In this document: piece after piece, positions 6,758 to 14,833 of the stretch
Numbering within the stretch: the first letter of the stretch is position 1
Layout of the letters: the number at the start of each line of letters is the position of its first letter
NCBI RefSeq assembly: GCF_016756395.1
Contig: NZ_AP018365.1
Coordinates: 2,487,501 to 2,551,500 of the forward strand
Origin: Streptomyces sp. SN-593
GTDB lineage: Bacteria > Actinomycetota > Actinomycetes > Streptomycetales > Streptomycetaceae
Direction of reading: 5' to 3'
Length of the DNA: 64,000 nt
Position numbers and translations under genes: made by a program
Notes under the pieces: generated by a model
The model's input: only the letters and a program-made list of their open reading frames with translations
Database searches by the model: none
Told to the model about the DNA's origin: nothing

Positions 6758-9646
6758 TCAGAACCTGCTCTCCGGCCGGACCGCGTAGGCGCGGTCGAGC
6801 AGGTCGCCGCGCTCGGTGGCGCCGTGCCCCTGGTCGGCCAGGCCGCGCAGCGACGCGTGGAGCAGCATGGCCAGGTGGCGCCCGCTGGCCGCGCCCTCGA
6901 AGAGGTCGCCGGGCGGCAGCGCGGGGAACGGCCGGTCGAGCCAGGCGTCGTCGGACGTGGGCGGGGTGCGGGCGCGGGGGGTGAGCGGCACGCGGCGCGC
7001 CAGCCCGCGCAGCCACGGGAGGAAGCCGGCCGCCGTGGCGGGCCCGCCGTCCAGGTCGGGACCGCCGTCCGGATCGGGACCGCCGTCCGCGACGGGACTG
7101 CTGTCCGGGTCGGGGCCGCCGTACGGATCGGGACCGCTGTCCGGGTCGGGGCCGCCGCCGTACGGATCGGGACCGCCGTACGGATCGGGCGTGCCGTCCC
7201 GGCGGAAGGCGCCGGTCCGCGGCGGATCGGGATCGCGCCGGGGAGGGGGGACGTGGACGGCTCCGTCGGAAGCCGCAACCGCCCTGCGCCGCGCGTACTC
7301 CTGCTCACGCACCTCCGCGACCAGCCGGTCCCTGGCCCTGCCGGCCGGCTGCTCGGCCACGCGGTCCGCCGCGTCGCGCAGGTCGGCCGCGGTGGGGCCG
7401 GCGCCCGGCACCCGTCCGGCGAGCACCCGGATCATCGCGACCCGCGCGGTGTCGTAGTGCCGCGAGGTGGAGGGGACCTGGCCGAGCACCCGGACCGCGG
7501 CGGTGCGGCGCCCGGCCCGCAGGTGACCGCGGGCCAGGCCGAACGCGGCGCTGCCCTGGGCGCGGTCGCGCTCCCAGACCGCCTCGTAGTAGCGGCTGAC
7601 GTCCTCCTCGGGGTCGCCCAGCCGCTCCGCGCAGTAGCCGAGGGCGAGCTTGGGCGCCCACTCGCCGGGCACGATGTCGTAGACCGCCTCGAAGTAGCCC
7701 TGGGCGGAACGCACCCGCCCGGCCGCCAGACCGGTCAGGCCGCGGTGCCAGGCGAGCCGCCAGTCGTAGCCCGCGGCCTCCGGGCCCAGCAGCCGTTCCG
7801 CCTCGGCGAGCCAGTCCGCGGCGTGGCCGGCGGCCTCCTCGCCGTCGTGCCACAGGAACCCGCGGCACAGCCACAGCGCGACCTCGACCGTGCGCAGCGT
7901 CGGGTCGTGCCGCACGCGGTCCGCGACGCGCTCGGGCACCGCCTCGCCCAGCAGGCCGAGGAAGACCACGGCGCCGTCGTCCGGGTCGGGGATCGGCACC
8001 GGCAGCGCGCGGGCCACGTCCTGCGGGTCCGGCGCGCCGAACTCCAGCCACGGCGCGGTGCCGATCGCCCGCTCCGCCCGCCGGGTCCAGTAGCCGGTGC
8101 CCGGTGCCCTGCCGAGCACCGCGCCGAAGAGCACCGCGGTCGGCTCGAACCGGGTGGAGCGCTCGGGGTGCCGCTCGTGCCGGCTCAGCGCGCGGTGCTC
8201 GCGCAGCACCTCCCATAGCTGCCGGGACATCTGCGCGGCCGAGGTGAAGCGGGCGTCGGGGTCGTCGTGCGTGGCGCGGGCGATCAGCCGGTCGAAGGAG
8301 CGCTCGGCGAGCCCCGCGGCCGGCGCCGCCTTCTCGTACAGCTCGCGCAGCGTGCGGCCGACGGTGAACAGGTCGCTGTCGACGTGGAAGCCGCGGCCGG
8401 TCAACTCCCGCAGCCGCGGGGCGTACGCGCGGGTGTACGACAGCCGGCTGACGCGGTCGTCCTTGCGGCGCACCGCGCCGAGGTCGATCAGCTTGACCTG
8501 CCGGCCGTAGTGGATGACGTTCGCGGGCTTCATGTCGCAGTAGAGCAGCCCCTGGTCGTGCAGGTACTCCAGGGCGCCGAGGATCTTGCAGCCGTACGTC
8601 ACCACGTGGTCGAGCGCGAACGGCTCCCCGAACAGGTCGGCCAGTTGCTCCGGGGTCCGCCTCATCAGCAGGTTCAGCGGGGACCCGGCGACGTACTCCA
8701 TCACGATGTAGTCGGTCGGTTCCTGGTCGCCGGGCGCGAGGTGCCGGCGCGAGGAGATCACGCCGACCACGTCCCGGTGGTGCAGCGTGGCGAGCGAGCG
8801 CATCTCCTCGACCGCGCGGCGGCGGGCGATCGCGTCGCTGTTGTTGATCTGCGCCTTGAGCACCACCCGGTGCCCCTTCAACTCGGTGTCCTCGGCGAGG
8901 TAGACCCAACTGGTGCCGCCCGGCGAGAGGTAGCCGAGCACGCGGTAGGTCTGCCGGCTGGCCTCGCCGATCTCGTCGCCGACCCGCAGTTGCGGGCGGA
9001 AGGAGTACGGGGTGCCGCACTCCGGGCAGTAGCCGTGGTCCGGCGGCGGCCCGCCGTCGTAGGCCAGCCCGATGGTGCCGGGGCACTCCGGTACGCCGCA
9101 CGGGCGGCCGCCGACGGGTGGCGGGCCGGGTTCGCCGGCGATGCTGGCGAGGGCGGGCGCGGGGATGTCGGGGAGCGGGACGAGGCCGTCGCTGTCGAGG
9201 GTGTCGGGGTTGGGGACGGCGGGGGCCGGGGCGAGGTGGGGGCGGGTGGCGCCCCCGGTGGGGCGGGCGCGGTCCCGCTCCCGCGCCCGTTCGCGTTCAC
9301 GTTCGCGTTCGCGTTCGACGGAACGGCGCTGGCCGCGCTGCCTGCGGGGCCGGTCGCGCCGCCCGCCGCCCGCGGTACGGCCCGACTCCGCGTCGGGTAT
9401 GTCGCCCGGGTGGTCCGTGCCGGTACGGGGAGCGGGGACCGACGAGGCCGGGGGAGGCACCGCCGGCGGGGGCGTCGAGGCGGAGGAGTGCGCGGAGTCG
9501 GAGGAGGGGGCCGGGGCACGGGCGGAGGCGGACGTGCCCGCGCCTCGGGTGTCGGGTGGCCTGCGCGAGCAACGGTCGCAGAAGCCGGTGGACATCAGGG
9601 TGCCGCCGCATCCGGGGCGGGGGCAGGGTGCGGGCTGTTCGGTCAC
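6758..9646 (-). CDS. PknG-like serine/threonine protein kinase
   Basis: A 962-residue soluble kinase. The order is: N-terminal Cys4 zinc ribbon (C8, C13, C23, C26); a low-complexity linker with an alternating Arg-Glu run near 105-130; a second zinc-ribbon-like segment (CGVPECPG and YCPECG); the kinase domain; TPR-like helices (about 560-790); and Gly-Pro-Asp repeats near 835-885. Kinase motifs are divergent as in PknG: the ATP Lys is in VVLKAQ, the HRD motif reads YCDMKPAN and the DFG motif reads DLG. Rubredoxin/zinc module, kinase and TPR in that order is the PknG plan. The GTG start overlaps the stop of the pseudoprotease gene (GTGA). In mycobacteria PknG phosphorylates the FHA protein GarA to tune glutamate metabolism; the target here is unknown. 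Confidence 0.88.
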   Translation of the reverse strand: MTEQPAPCPRPGCGGTLMSTGFCDRCSRRPPDTRGAGTSASARAPAPSSDSAHSSASTPPPAVPPPASSVPAPRTGTDHPGDIPDAESGRTAGGGRRDRPRRQRGQRRSVERERERERERARERDRARPTGGATRPHLAPAPAVPNPDTLDSDGLVPLPDIPAPALASIAGEPGPPPVGGRPCGVPECPGTIGLAYDGGPPPDHGYCPECGTPYSFRPQLRVGDEIGEASRQTYRVLGYLSPGGTSWVYLAEDTELKGHRVVLKAQINNSDAIARRRAVEEMRSLATLHHRDVVGVISSRRHLAPGDQEPTDYIVMEYVAGSPLNLLMRRTPEQLADLFGEPFALDHVVTYGCKILGALEYLHDQGLLYCDMKPANVIHYGRQVKLIDLGAVRRKDDRVSRLSYTRAYAPRLRELTGRGFHVDSDLFTVGRTLRELYEKAAPAAGLAERSFDRLIARATHDDPDARFTSAAQMSRQLWEVLREHRALSRHERHPERSTRFEPTAVLFGAVLGRAPGTGYWTRRAERAIGTAPWLEFGAPDPQDVARALPVPIPDPDDGAVVFLGLLGEAVPERVADRVRHDPTLRTVEVALWLCRGFLWHDGEEAAGHAADWLAEAERLLGPEAAGYDWRLAWHRGLTGLAAGRVRSAQGYFEAVYDIVPGEWAPKLALGYCAERLGDPEEDVSRYYEAVWERDRAQGSAAFGLARGHLRAGRRTAAVRVLGQVPSTSRHYDTARVAMIRVLAGRVPGAGPTAADLRDAADRVAEQPAGRARDRLVAEVREQEYARRRAVAASDGAVHVPPPRRDPDPPRTGAFRRDGTPDPYGGPDPYGGGPDPDSGPDPYGGPDPDSSPVADGGPDPDGGPDLDGGPATAAGFLPWLRGLARRVPLTPRARTPPTSDDAWLDRPFPALPPGDLFEGAASGRHLAMLLHASLRGLADQGHGATERGDLLDRAYAVRPESRF
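7038..7196 (-). repeat. Tandem repeat coding for Gly-Pro-Asp units in the kinase tail
   Basis: Degenerate 15 to 18 base units (of the ggaccgccgtccggatcg type on the plus strand) repeat about nine times and encode GGPDPDGGPDL-like peptide repeats near the kinase C-terminus. The array stays in frame. Confidence 0.75.
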
Positions 9647-11874
9647 GGGCGGGGCTCGCCCCCCTCCGGGTCCGGTCCGTCCGGCGGTACCGGGTCGGGC
9701 TGTTCCGGGCCGCGGGACCGCCTCTCCCGTCCGAACGGTGCGGGAGGTTCGGGGCGTTCGGGGCGTTCGGGGGCGCCGGGCGGCGCCCCCGGGTCGCCCC
9801 GCGCGCCCGGGTCCTGCCTCCCGGCCCCGTCCCGCCTCCCGGCCGAGCCCCCTCCCCCTCCCTCGTCCCGGTCCTGGTGCCCTTCAGGGGTCCGGTCCCG
9901 GTCCTGTCCGGGGGTCGGCAGGCCGCCGGGCGGCGGGGGCCGGTGGCCCCGGCGCTCGATGAAGTCGACGTACTCGCGCACCGCCGCCTCCGCCGGCCCC
10001 AGGTCGCAGGGGCGGGCGTGCAGCAGGTCGTGCGCGGCCTGGTAGCGGTCCTCGGCGTCCAGGTCCTCGCTGCGCACGGCCTGTTGGTAGAGCACCTGGT
10101 ACGAGTCGAGCCGGCCGATCAGCTCCTCGTGCCGCTCGACGAGCGGGTCGAGGCGTGCGATCGCCTCCCGCATGTGCCGCTCGGCGCGCGCCGCGACGCG
10201 CTCGAAGCGGCCCAGGTCCGGGTGCTCGCCGCGGCCCGCGGCGACCCCGGCCGTGCCCGCCATCGTGGTCCGCACCACATGCGCCTTGATCAGGGCGTCG
10301 AGCGCGCGGTCGCAGTCGGCGAGCACCACCGCCATCCGCGCGTGCAGCGCGTCGGCGAGCGGGCCGGTGATCTCCGTCAGCGTGCCGAGCAGCCGGGCCT
10401 GCCGCTGCTGGCTCGGCTCGATCACCAACTGGCTCTGGGCGCGGGCGACATGGGCGCCGTCGTGGCGGAAGACCAGGAGCATGCGGTCGCCGTGGACGCG
10501 CAGCCGCGCGAGCAGGTCGAGCAGCGTGTCGGGATCGTCCGCCTCGTCGACCCCCACCAGGACGAGGGTGAGCGTCGCGGGGGAGGCGAGGACGCGCCGG
10601 ACGGTCGCGTCGAGGTCCGCCCCGGTGATGTCCTCCAGCCCCTCCGGGAGCACGCCGAGCCGGTCGGCGACGCGCTCCGCGATCCACCGGGTGCCGCGCC
10701 CGGCCGCGTTCAGCGCGAGGTCGAGCGCGCCGACCGGCGGGTCGGTGTCCGCGCCGCCGACCGCCCCCTCGCGGGCCGGACCGGCCTGGCTGCGCGTGCC
10801 GTTGGCGGGATACCCGTTGGCCGCCCCCGGACGGCCGACCGTGCCCCCGCTCCGGCCGCTGCCCGGACCTCCGATCGTGCCGCCCGGACCGGCGGTCGGA
10901 CCGGGACCCCGGCCGGCCGTCGGGCCGCCCGCCTCGCGGTCGGCCAGCAGGAGGGCACGGCGGAGCGTGGCCGCGCGGACCGGATCGTCGGCACGGACCC
11001 GGCTGATCTTGATCTGGAGGCCGTCGTCGGTGCGGCGGGCGGTGCGGACCGCGGCGCCCGGCGCGGACGGAGCCTCCGATACCCCCGCTGCCGCCGGTAC
11101 CCCCGCTGCCCCCGGTGGACGCGCGTCGCGCCCGGTACGGTCCCGGTGGTGGTCCGCGTACCGCTCCCCCTGGCGGCCGCCGCGGAACCACTGCGCCAGC
11201 CGGCGGGCGAAGTGCGGGTCGAACAGGGCCGGTTCGGGCCCGTGCGCGTGCAGCCGCTCGTCCACCGCGGGCCGGCCCGTGGTCCAGCCGGCGGCGCGCG
11301 GGAGGTGGCGCGCGATGGTCTCGGCCGGGCTCAGGCACGGGCCCGCGCGCTCGCCGTCGGGGCTGCCGGGCAGCACCACCCCGACGATCTGGCCGGTGGC
11401 GGCGTCCACGGCCGCGGCGCCGCCGTATCCCGCGGTGAAGGCCCCCGCCGGGGCCAGCCCCACCCGCCCGTCGGCGCCGCCCGCCACGCCGCCGGTCGCC
11501 GCGGCCATCCACCGCCCGGCGCCCTCCGCGGCCGGGAATCCGTACACCCGCACCTCGCGGTGGGGCACGGACAGCCGGCGCAGCGCGCTCGCGGCGCCCG
11601 CCGGGCCGGGTCGGGCCAGCCGCAGCAGCGCGACCCCGCCCGCCTCGGCGGCGCAGACCTGTTCGGCGACCGCGTGGCGGGAGGCGCCCCGGGCCGCGAC
11701 GAACTCCGCGGTGACGTGTTCCCCCTCGGCGACGGCTGCCGCGTGCGTGAGCACCCACTGCGGGTCGACCAGTACCCCGGCCCCCGCGATCGTCCCGTCG
11801 CCCCGCCGGATGCGCACCGCCCACGGTGGCGCCGCCCCGGAGCCCCGGCCGCCGATTCCCCCTTCGGCCTCCAT
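9643..11874 (-). CDS. Trypsin-fold pseudoprotease with long helical C-terminal region
   Basis: First gene of the signalling operon, 743 residues from ATG 11874 (746 if GTG 11883 is used). The first 190 residues follow a trypsin-like serine protease fold (GAGVLVDPQWVLT, VALLRL, TGQIVGVVLPG). All three catalytic positions appear lost: the His of the usual TAAH is Ala46 (the only His nearby is His44, displaced), the Asp of DIALL is Gly80, and the Ser of GNSGG is Gly150. A Gly/Pro-rich linker and an unrecognised mostly helical region follow (about 270-660), then a disordered tail. It is probably a binding or scaffold module for the kinase. A promoter-like TAGAGT ends seven bases before ATG 11874, suggesting leaderless translation. 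Confidence 0.72.
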   Translation of the reverse strand: MEAEGGIGGRGSGAAPPWAVRIRRGDGTIAGAGVLVDPQWVLTHAAAVAEGEHVTAEFVAARGASRHAVAEQVCAAEAGGVALLRLARPGPAGAASALRRLSVPHREVRVYGFPAAEGAGRWMAAATGGVAGGADGRVGLAPAGAFTAGYGGAAAVDAATGQIVGVVLPGSPDGERAGPCLSPAETIARHLPRAAGWTTGRPAVDERLHAHGPEPALFDPHFARRLAQWFRGGRQGERYADHHRDRTGRDARPPGAAGVPAAAGVSEAPSAPGAAVRTARRTDDGLQIKISRVRADDPVRAATLRRALLLADREAGGPTAGRGPGPTAGPGGTIGGPGSGRSGGTVGRPGAANGYPANGTRSQAGPAREGAVGGADTDPPVGALDLALNAAGRGTRWIAERVADRLGVLPEGLEDITGADLDATVRRVLASPATLTLVLVGVDEADDPDTLLDLLARLRVHGDRMLLVFRHDGAHVARAQSQLVIEPSQQRQARLLGTLTEITGPLADALHARMAVVLADCDRALDALIKAHVVRTTMAGTAGVAAGRGEHPDLGRFERVAARAERHMREAIARLDPLVERHEELIGRLDSYQVLYQQAVRSEDLDAEDRYQAAHDLLHARPCDLGPAEAAVREYVDFIERRGHRPPPPGGLPTPGQDRDRTPEGHQDRDEGGGGGSAGRRDGAGRQDPGARGDPGAPPGAPERPERPEPPAPFGRERRSRGPEQPDPVPPDGPDPEGGEPRP

Positions 11875-11881
11875 GTCCGGC

Positions 11882-11910
11882 ACTCTACGCCTGACGGTCC
11901 ATCATGTCCG
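11882..11910 (-). promoter_or_regulatory. Probable promoter of the PknG-like operon
   Basis: On the minus strand CGGACA (11910-11905), a 17-base spacer and TAGAGT (11887-11882) form a good sigma-70-type promoter. Transcription would start within a base or two of ATG 11874, so the first gene may be leaderless; no ribosome-binding site is visible before GTG 11883. Confidence 0.5.
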
Positions 11911-12096
11911 CCCGATGAACCGGACGATTCGCCCGGTGACGCCCACGGGCGGCCCCCGCGGCGCGGCCCCACCGCCCCGGCCCCGCGCGCCGACCCCCCG
12001 CCCGCGCAGCCGAACTCCCGCCCCCGCGGCGCCCACCGCCCGGCCCCCGGCGGCCGAACTCCCGCCCGCGCGGCCCGGATCGCGTCGGACCGCGTC

Positions 12097-12249
12097 AAAC
12101 CGCTCAGCCACGTGGCCACCGCGGCGCGCGACCTGATGAACGGCGCCGGTTCCCCCGCGGGCCCGGTGGCCTGGTCGCTCGCCGCCACCGCCGCCGTCGT
12201 CCTGGTCTGCGCCCCTGTCACCCTGCGCCTGTACGCCGCGGACCGTTGA
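12097..12249 (+). pseudogene. Remnant C-terminus of an ABC-2 (DrrB-type) drug exporter permease
   Basis: The last 50 codons of an open frame ending at 12249 encode LSHVATAARDLMNG, one membrane helix (WSLAATAAVVLVCAPVTLRL) and a short basic end. This is the usual C-terminus of DrrB-like ABC-2 permeases. The sequence before it (11930-12090) is low-complexity Pro/Ala/Arg-coding DNA with no permease features, so only a fragment survives. A strong terminator follows, as expected behind a once functional gene. The call rests on pattern memory of the family. Confidence 0.5.
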
Positions 12250-12251
12250 CG

Positions 12252-12294
12252 CTCCCCGCGCCGGGCGGCCGCCGCGTCCGCCCGGCGCGGGGAG
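12252..12294. terminator. Strong bidirectional terminator hairpin
   Basis: Perfect 17-base arms, 12252-12268 and 12278-12294 (ctccccgcgccgggcgg and its complement), flank a 9-base loop. It lies between the permease remnant (+) and the end of the MBL hydrolase gene (-), so it can serve both strands. Confidence 0.8.
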
Positions 12295-12337
12295 GTACGG
12301 CGGCCGCGAACGGCCGGCGCTCGGACCTTCCGGACCG

Positions 12338-12979
12338 TCAGACCGCGACCGTCTCGCCGATCGGCACGATCTCCAGGGGGACCTCGGTCAGCGCCTCCGG
12401 GCTGAGGAACCGGGCGGTCGACTGCTGACCGGTCTCGCTGAGCATGACCTCGTGGATCTGGACCAGGCGCCGCGGCGCGACCTCGCGGACGTAGTCGACC
12501 GAGGCCGCCAGGCTGGTCCACGGCCCGCTGGTGGGCAGCAGCAGGGTGCCGACCCGGGCGTCGGGGGCGTGGTAGGCGTCGCCGGGGTGGTAGACGTCCT
12601 CGTCCACGAGGTAGCCGACGTTGGTGACGCGCGGGATGTCGCGGTGGATGGCGGCGTGCAGTTCGCCGAACACGCGGACGTCGAAGCCCGCGACGCCCAG
12701 CACGTCCCCCGCCGCCACGGCCGTGACCTGGCCGGGGCGGGCCGACCAGCGGTCGACCACGGACGCGGGACCGTAGACCCGCAACTCGGGCCGCGCCTCC
12801 AGGGACTTCGCGATCAGCTCCTCGTCGAAGTGGTCGAAGTGCTCGTGCGTGACCAGCACGGCGTCGGCGGCGGCCACCTCCTGCGCCGCCTCGGGGCTGA
12901 ACGCGCCCGGGTCGATGACGAGCCGCGCGCCGTCCTTGGCCAGGGTCACGCAGGCGTGGGTGTGCTTGGTCAGGTCCAT
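12338..12979 (-). CDS. MBL-fold metal-dependent hydrolase
   Basis: A 213-residue metallo-beta-lactamase-fold protein of the small UlaG/YtkL-like class. The metal-binding motif HEHFDH spans residues 45-50, after a conserved IDPG at 22-25, and a later GDAYH supplies further ligands. The substrate is unknown; many relatives are annotated only as metal-dependent hydrolases. The ATG at 12979 has GGAGAGG upstream. It is divergent from a MarR-family gene across a 70-base interval with repeated CTGTACAGG-like half-sites, so the MarR protein probably represses it, possibly in response to a toxic compound. Confidence 0.88.
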   Translation of the reverse strand: MDLTKHTHACVTLAKDGARLVIDPGAFSPEAAQEVAAADAVLVTHEHFDHFDEELIAKSLEARPELRVYGPASVVDRWSARPGQVTAVAAGDVLGVAGFDVRVFGELHAAIHRDIPRVTNVGYLVDEDVYHPGDAYHAPDARVGTLLLPTSGPWTSLAASVDYVREVAPRRLVQIHEVMLSETGQQSTARFLSPEALTEVPLEIVPIGETVAV

Positions 12980-12997
12980 CAGGCGTCCTCTCCGGAT

Positions 12998-13033
12998 ATC
13001 TACAGGGGAAACTGTACAGGTTGCCCTACATTA
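12998..13033. promoter_or_regulatory. Divergent operator between MBL hydrolase and MarR genes
   Basis: Three related half-sites occur in 36 bases: CTACAGG (13000-13006), TGTACAGG (13013-13020) and CCTACA (13025-13030). TGTACA is itself palindromic. This is the expected position for MarR autoregulation and control of both genes. The -35 and -10 elements are not clear enough to assign. Confidence 0.5.
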
Positions 13034-13049
13034 CTGCTAGCGTGGCCGC

Positions 13050-13607
13050 ATGCCCCGCCTTCCCCGCGACCCCGCCCGCGACCCCACGCCGGAACAGCTC
13101 GCGGCGACCCTCCGCAGCACCGTCGGCACCCTGGTCCGGGCCACCCGTTCGTCCGACCGGCTCGCCGCGATCCCGGCGACGGTGCTGGACCTGCTCGACC
13201 GGCGGGGCCCCATGACGACCGCCGACCTCGCGGCCGGCCGGGGGGTGCGCCACCAGACCATGGCCGCGACCGTCAGGGAACTCACCGACGCCGGCTACCT
13301 GGCCGCGGGCCCGCACCCGGCCGACGCCCGCAAGAAGATCCTCACCCTGACCCCCGCGGGCGCCCGCGCGCTCGCGGCCGACCGGCGCCACCGGGTCGGC
13401 GCGCTCGCGCAGGCGCTGGCCACGAGCCTCGACGGCGACGAGCGGCGCGCCCTGGCCCGCGCGCTGCACCTGCTCGACCGCGTCGCGGCCGCGCTCACGC
13501 CGGACGGAAGCACCCCCGACGGAAGCACCTCCGACGGAAGGGCCCCGACGGAACGGCCCCGTCATCCGAGACCCAAGGCGACCCGGCCGCGGATCGCGGC
13601 CCCGTGA
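13050..13607 (+). CDS. MarR family transcriptional regulator
   Basis: A 185-residue winged-helix regulator. The winged HTH covers about residues 50-110 (MTTADLAAGRGVRHQTMAATVRELTDAGYL, then the wing with DARKKILTLT), which is typical of MarR; helices on either side form the dimer. The C-terminal 35 residues are a low-complexity tail whose coding DNA contains a repeated gacggaagcacc unit. The short interval from the operator repeats to the ATG leaves little room for a leader. Likely a repressor of the divergent MBL hydrolase and of itself. Confidence 0.88.
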   Translation: MPRLPRDPARDPTPEQLAATLRSTVGTLVRATRSSDRLAAIPATVLDLLDRRGPMTTADLAAGRGVRHQTMAATVRELTDAGYLAAGPHPADARKKILTLTPAGARALAADRRHRVGALAQALATSLDGDERRALARALHLLDRVAAALTPDGSTPDGSTSDGRAPTERPRHPRPKATRPRIAAP

Positions 13608-13698
13608 GCGGACCCTGGTGACACCGGCGGGGTGCGGCCGGCCCGGTCGACGGCCCCGCCGACCTGCGCGGACGACCGCTCCCCCCGCGCGTTTTCAG

Positions 13699-13755
13699 CG
13701 ATAACACTTTTCTCGAATCACCGATCGCCCTCGTGTTATCGTTGATCTCGTCAAC
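13699..13755. promoter_or_regulatory. Operator-like inverted repeats upstream of the SDR-tautomerase-TetR operon
   Basis: CGATAACAC (13699-13707) and its exact complement GTGTTATCG (13733-13741) form a wide inverted repeat, and GTTGA-tctcg-TCAAC (13741-13755) forms a second one abutting it. The TA-rich half-sites stand out from the local sequence. They are probable targets of the TetR protein encoded at the end of this operon. Confidence 0.5.
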
Positions 13756-13784
13756 GTGCAATCGTCGAAAACAAGGAGCGTGTC

Positions 13785-14531
13785 ATGCCCACCAGCTCCG
13801 ACACCCCCCGCGTCGCCCTGGTCACCGGCGGTTCCGGCGGCATCGGCAAGGCCGTCGTCCGGCGCCTCGCCCGCGACGGGTACGCCGTCGGGGTGCACTA
13901 CTCCGGCAACGAGGCGGCCGCCGAGGCTCTGGTCGGGGAGATCACCGCCGCCGGGGGCCGGGCCGTGGCCGTCGGCGGCGACGTCGCGGACGAACACGCC
14001 ATGGCCGCCGCCTTCGACGCCGTGGAAGCCGCGTTCGGCGGGCTCGACGTCGTGGTGCACACCGCCGGGATCATGCGTCTCCGGCCGATCGCCGAGCTCG
14101 ACCTGGCCGACTTCGACGCGGTGCACCGCACCAACGTCCGCGGCACCTTCGTCGTGGACCAGCAGGCGGCCCGCCGACTGCGCCCGGGCGGCGCGCTGGT
14201 GAACTTCTCGACGTCCGTCATGGGTCTCCAGCTCCCCGCCTACGGCGCCTACGTGGCCAGCAAGGGCGCCGTCGAGGCACTGACGCTGGTCCTCGCCCGC
14301 GAGCTGCGCGGCCGGGACGTCACCGTCAACGCGGTCGCCCCCGGCCCCACCGCCACCCCGCTGTTCCTGGACGGCAAGGACCAGGAGACCGTCGACCGGC
14401 TGGCGGCGCAGCCCCCGCTCGAACGCCTGGGCACCCCGGAGGACATCGCCGAGCTGACCGCCTTCCTGGCGAGCCCCGCCGGCCACTGGGTCAACGGGCA
14501 GAACATCCGCGACAACGGCGGCATCGTCTAG
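13785..14531 (+). CDS. SDR family oxidoreductase
   Basis: A 248-residue classical short-chain dehydrogenase. TGGSGGIG (14-21) is the cofactor motif; HTAG (92-95) replaces the usual NNAG; Ser142 or Ser144, Tyr156 and Lys160 form the active site. The end (GQNIRDNGGIV) is a normal SDR C-terminus. It starts with ATG behind an AAGGAG site and is followed after 52 bases by a tautomerase-like gene and then a TetR gene on the same strand, so the three probably form one self-regulated operon. SDR plus tautomerase suggests modification of an enone or small carbonyl compound. Confidence 0.9.
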   Translation: MPTSSDTPRVALVTGGSGGIGKAVVRRLARDGYAVGVHYSGNEAAAEALVGEITAAGGRAVAVGGDVADEHAMAAAFDAVEAAFGGLDVVVHTAGIMRLRPIAELDLADFDAVHRTNVRGTFVVDQQAARRLRPGGALVNFSTSVMGLQLPAYGAYVASKGAVEALTLVLARELRGRDVTVNAVAPGPTATPLFLDGKDQETVDRLAAQPPLERLGTPEDIAELTAFLASPAGHWVNGQNIRDNGGIV

Positions 14532-14583
14532 GACGCCACCGGTACATCCCCAGCGACACATTCCCACCGAGGAGGAACGACCC

Positions 14584-14808
14584 GTGCCCTTCGCCAACTT
14601 CAAGGTCCCCGCCGGCACCCTCACGCCGGAGCAGAAGAAGCTGATCGTCGACCGCGCCACCGATCTGTACGCCGAGGTCTACGGTGAGCGGGCCCGCCAG
14701 AACACCATGGTGCTCGTGGAGGAGGTCCCCGACGGGGGATGGGGCATCGGCGGCACCGTCCTGACGGCTGCCATGATCGACGGCGACGGCCGGGCCGGTG
14801 GCGCGTAG
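14584..14808 (+). CDS. 4-oxalocrotonate tautomerase-family protein
   Basis: A 74-residue protein of the tautomerase superfamily. Pro2 becomes the N-terminal catalytic base after removal of Met, and the pattern LTPEQKKLIVDRATDLYAEVYG followed by NTMVLVEEVPDGGWGIGG (residues about 13-60) is typical. It starts with GTG behind a GAGGAGG site. The preceding SDR and following TetR suggest a small detoxification or catabolic operon; the substrate cannot be told. Confidence 0.85.
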   Translation: MPFANFKVPAGTLTPEQKKLIVDRATDLYAEVYGERARQNTMVLVEEVPDGGWGIGGTVLTAAMIDGDGRAGGA

Positions 14809-14833
14809 CGCCGGGGAAGGGGACGCACCAGCC

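Noticed and set aside
12097..12249. Intact small membrane protein gene
   Set aside because: No start codon with ribosome-binding site precedes the single helix, and the sequence looks like a permease tail.
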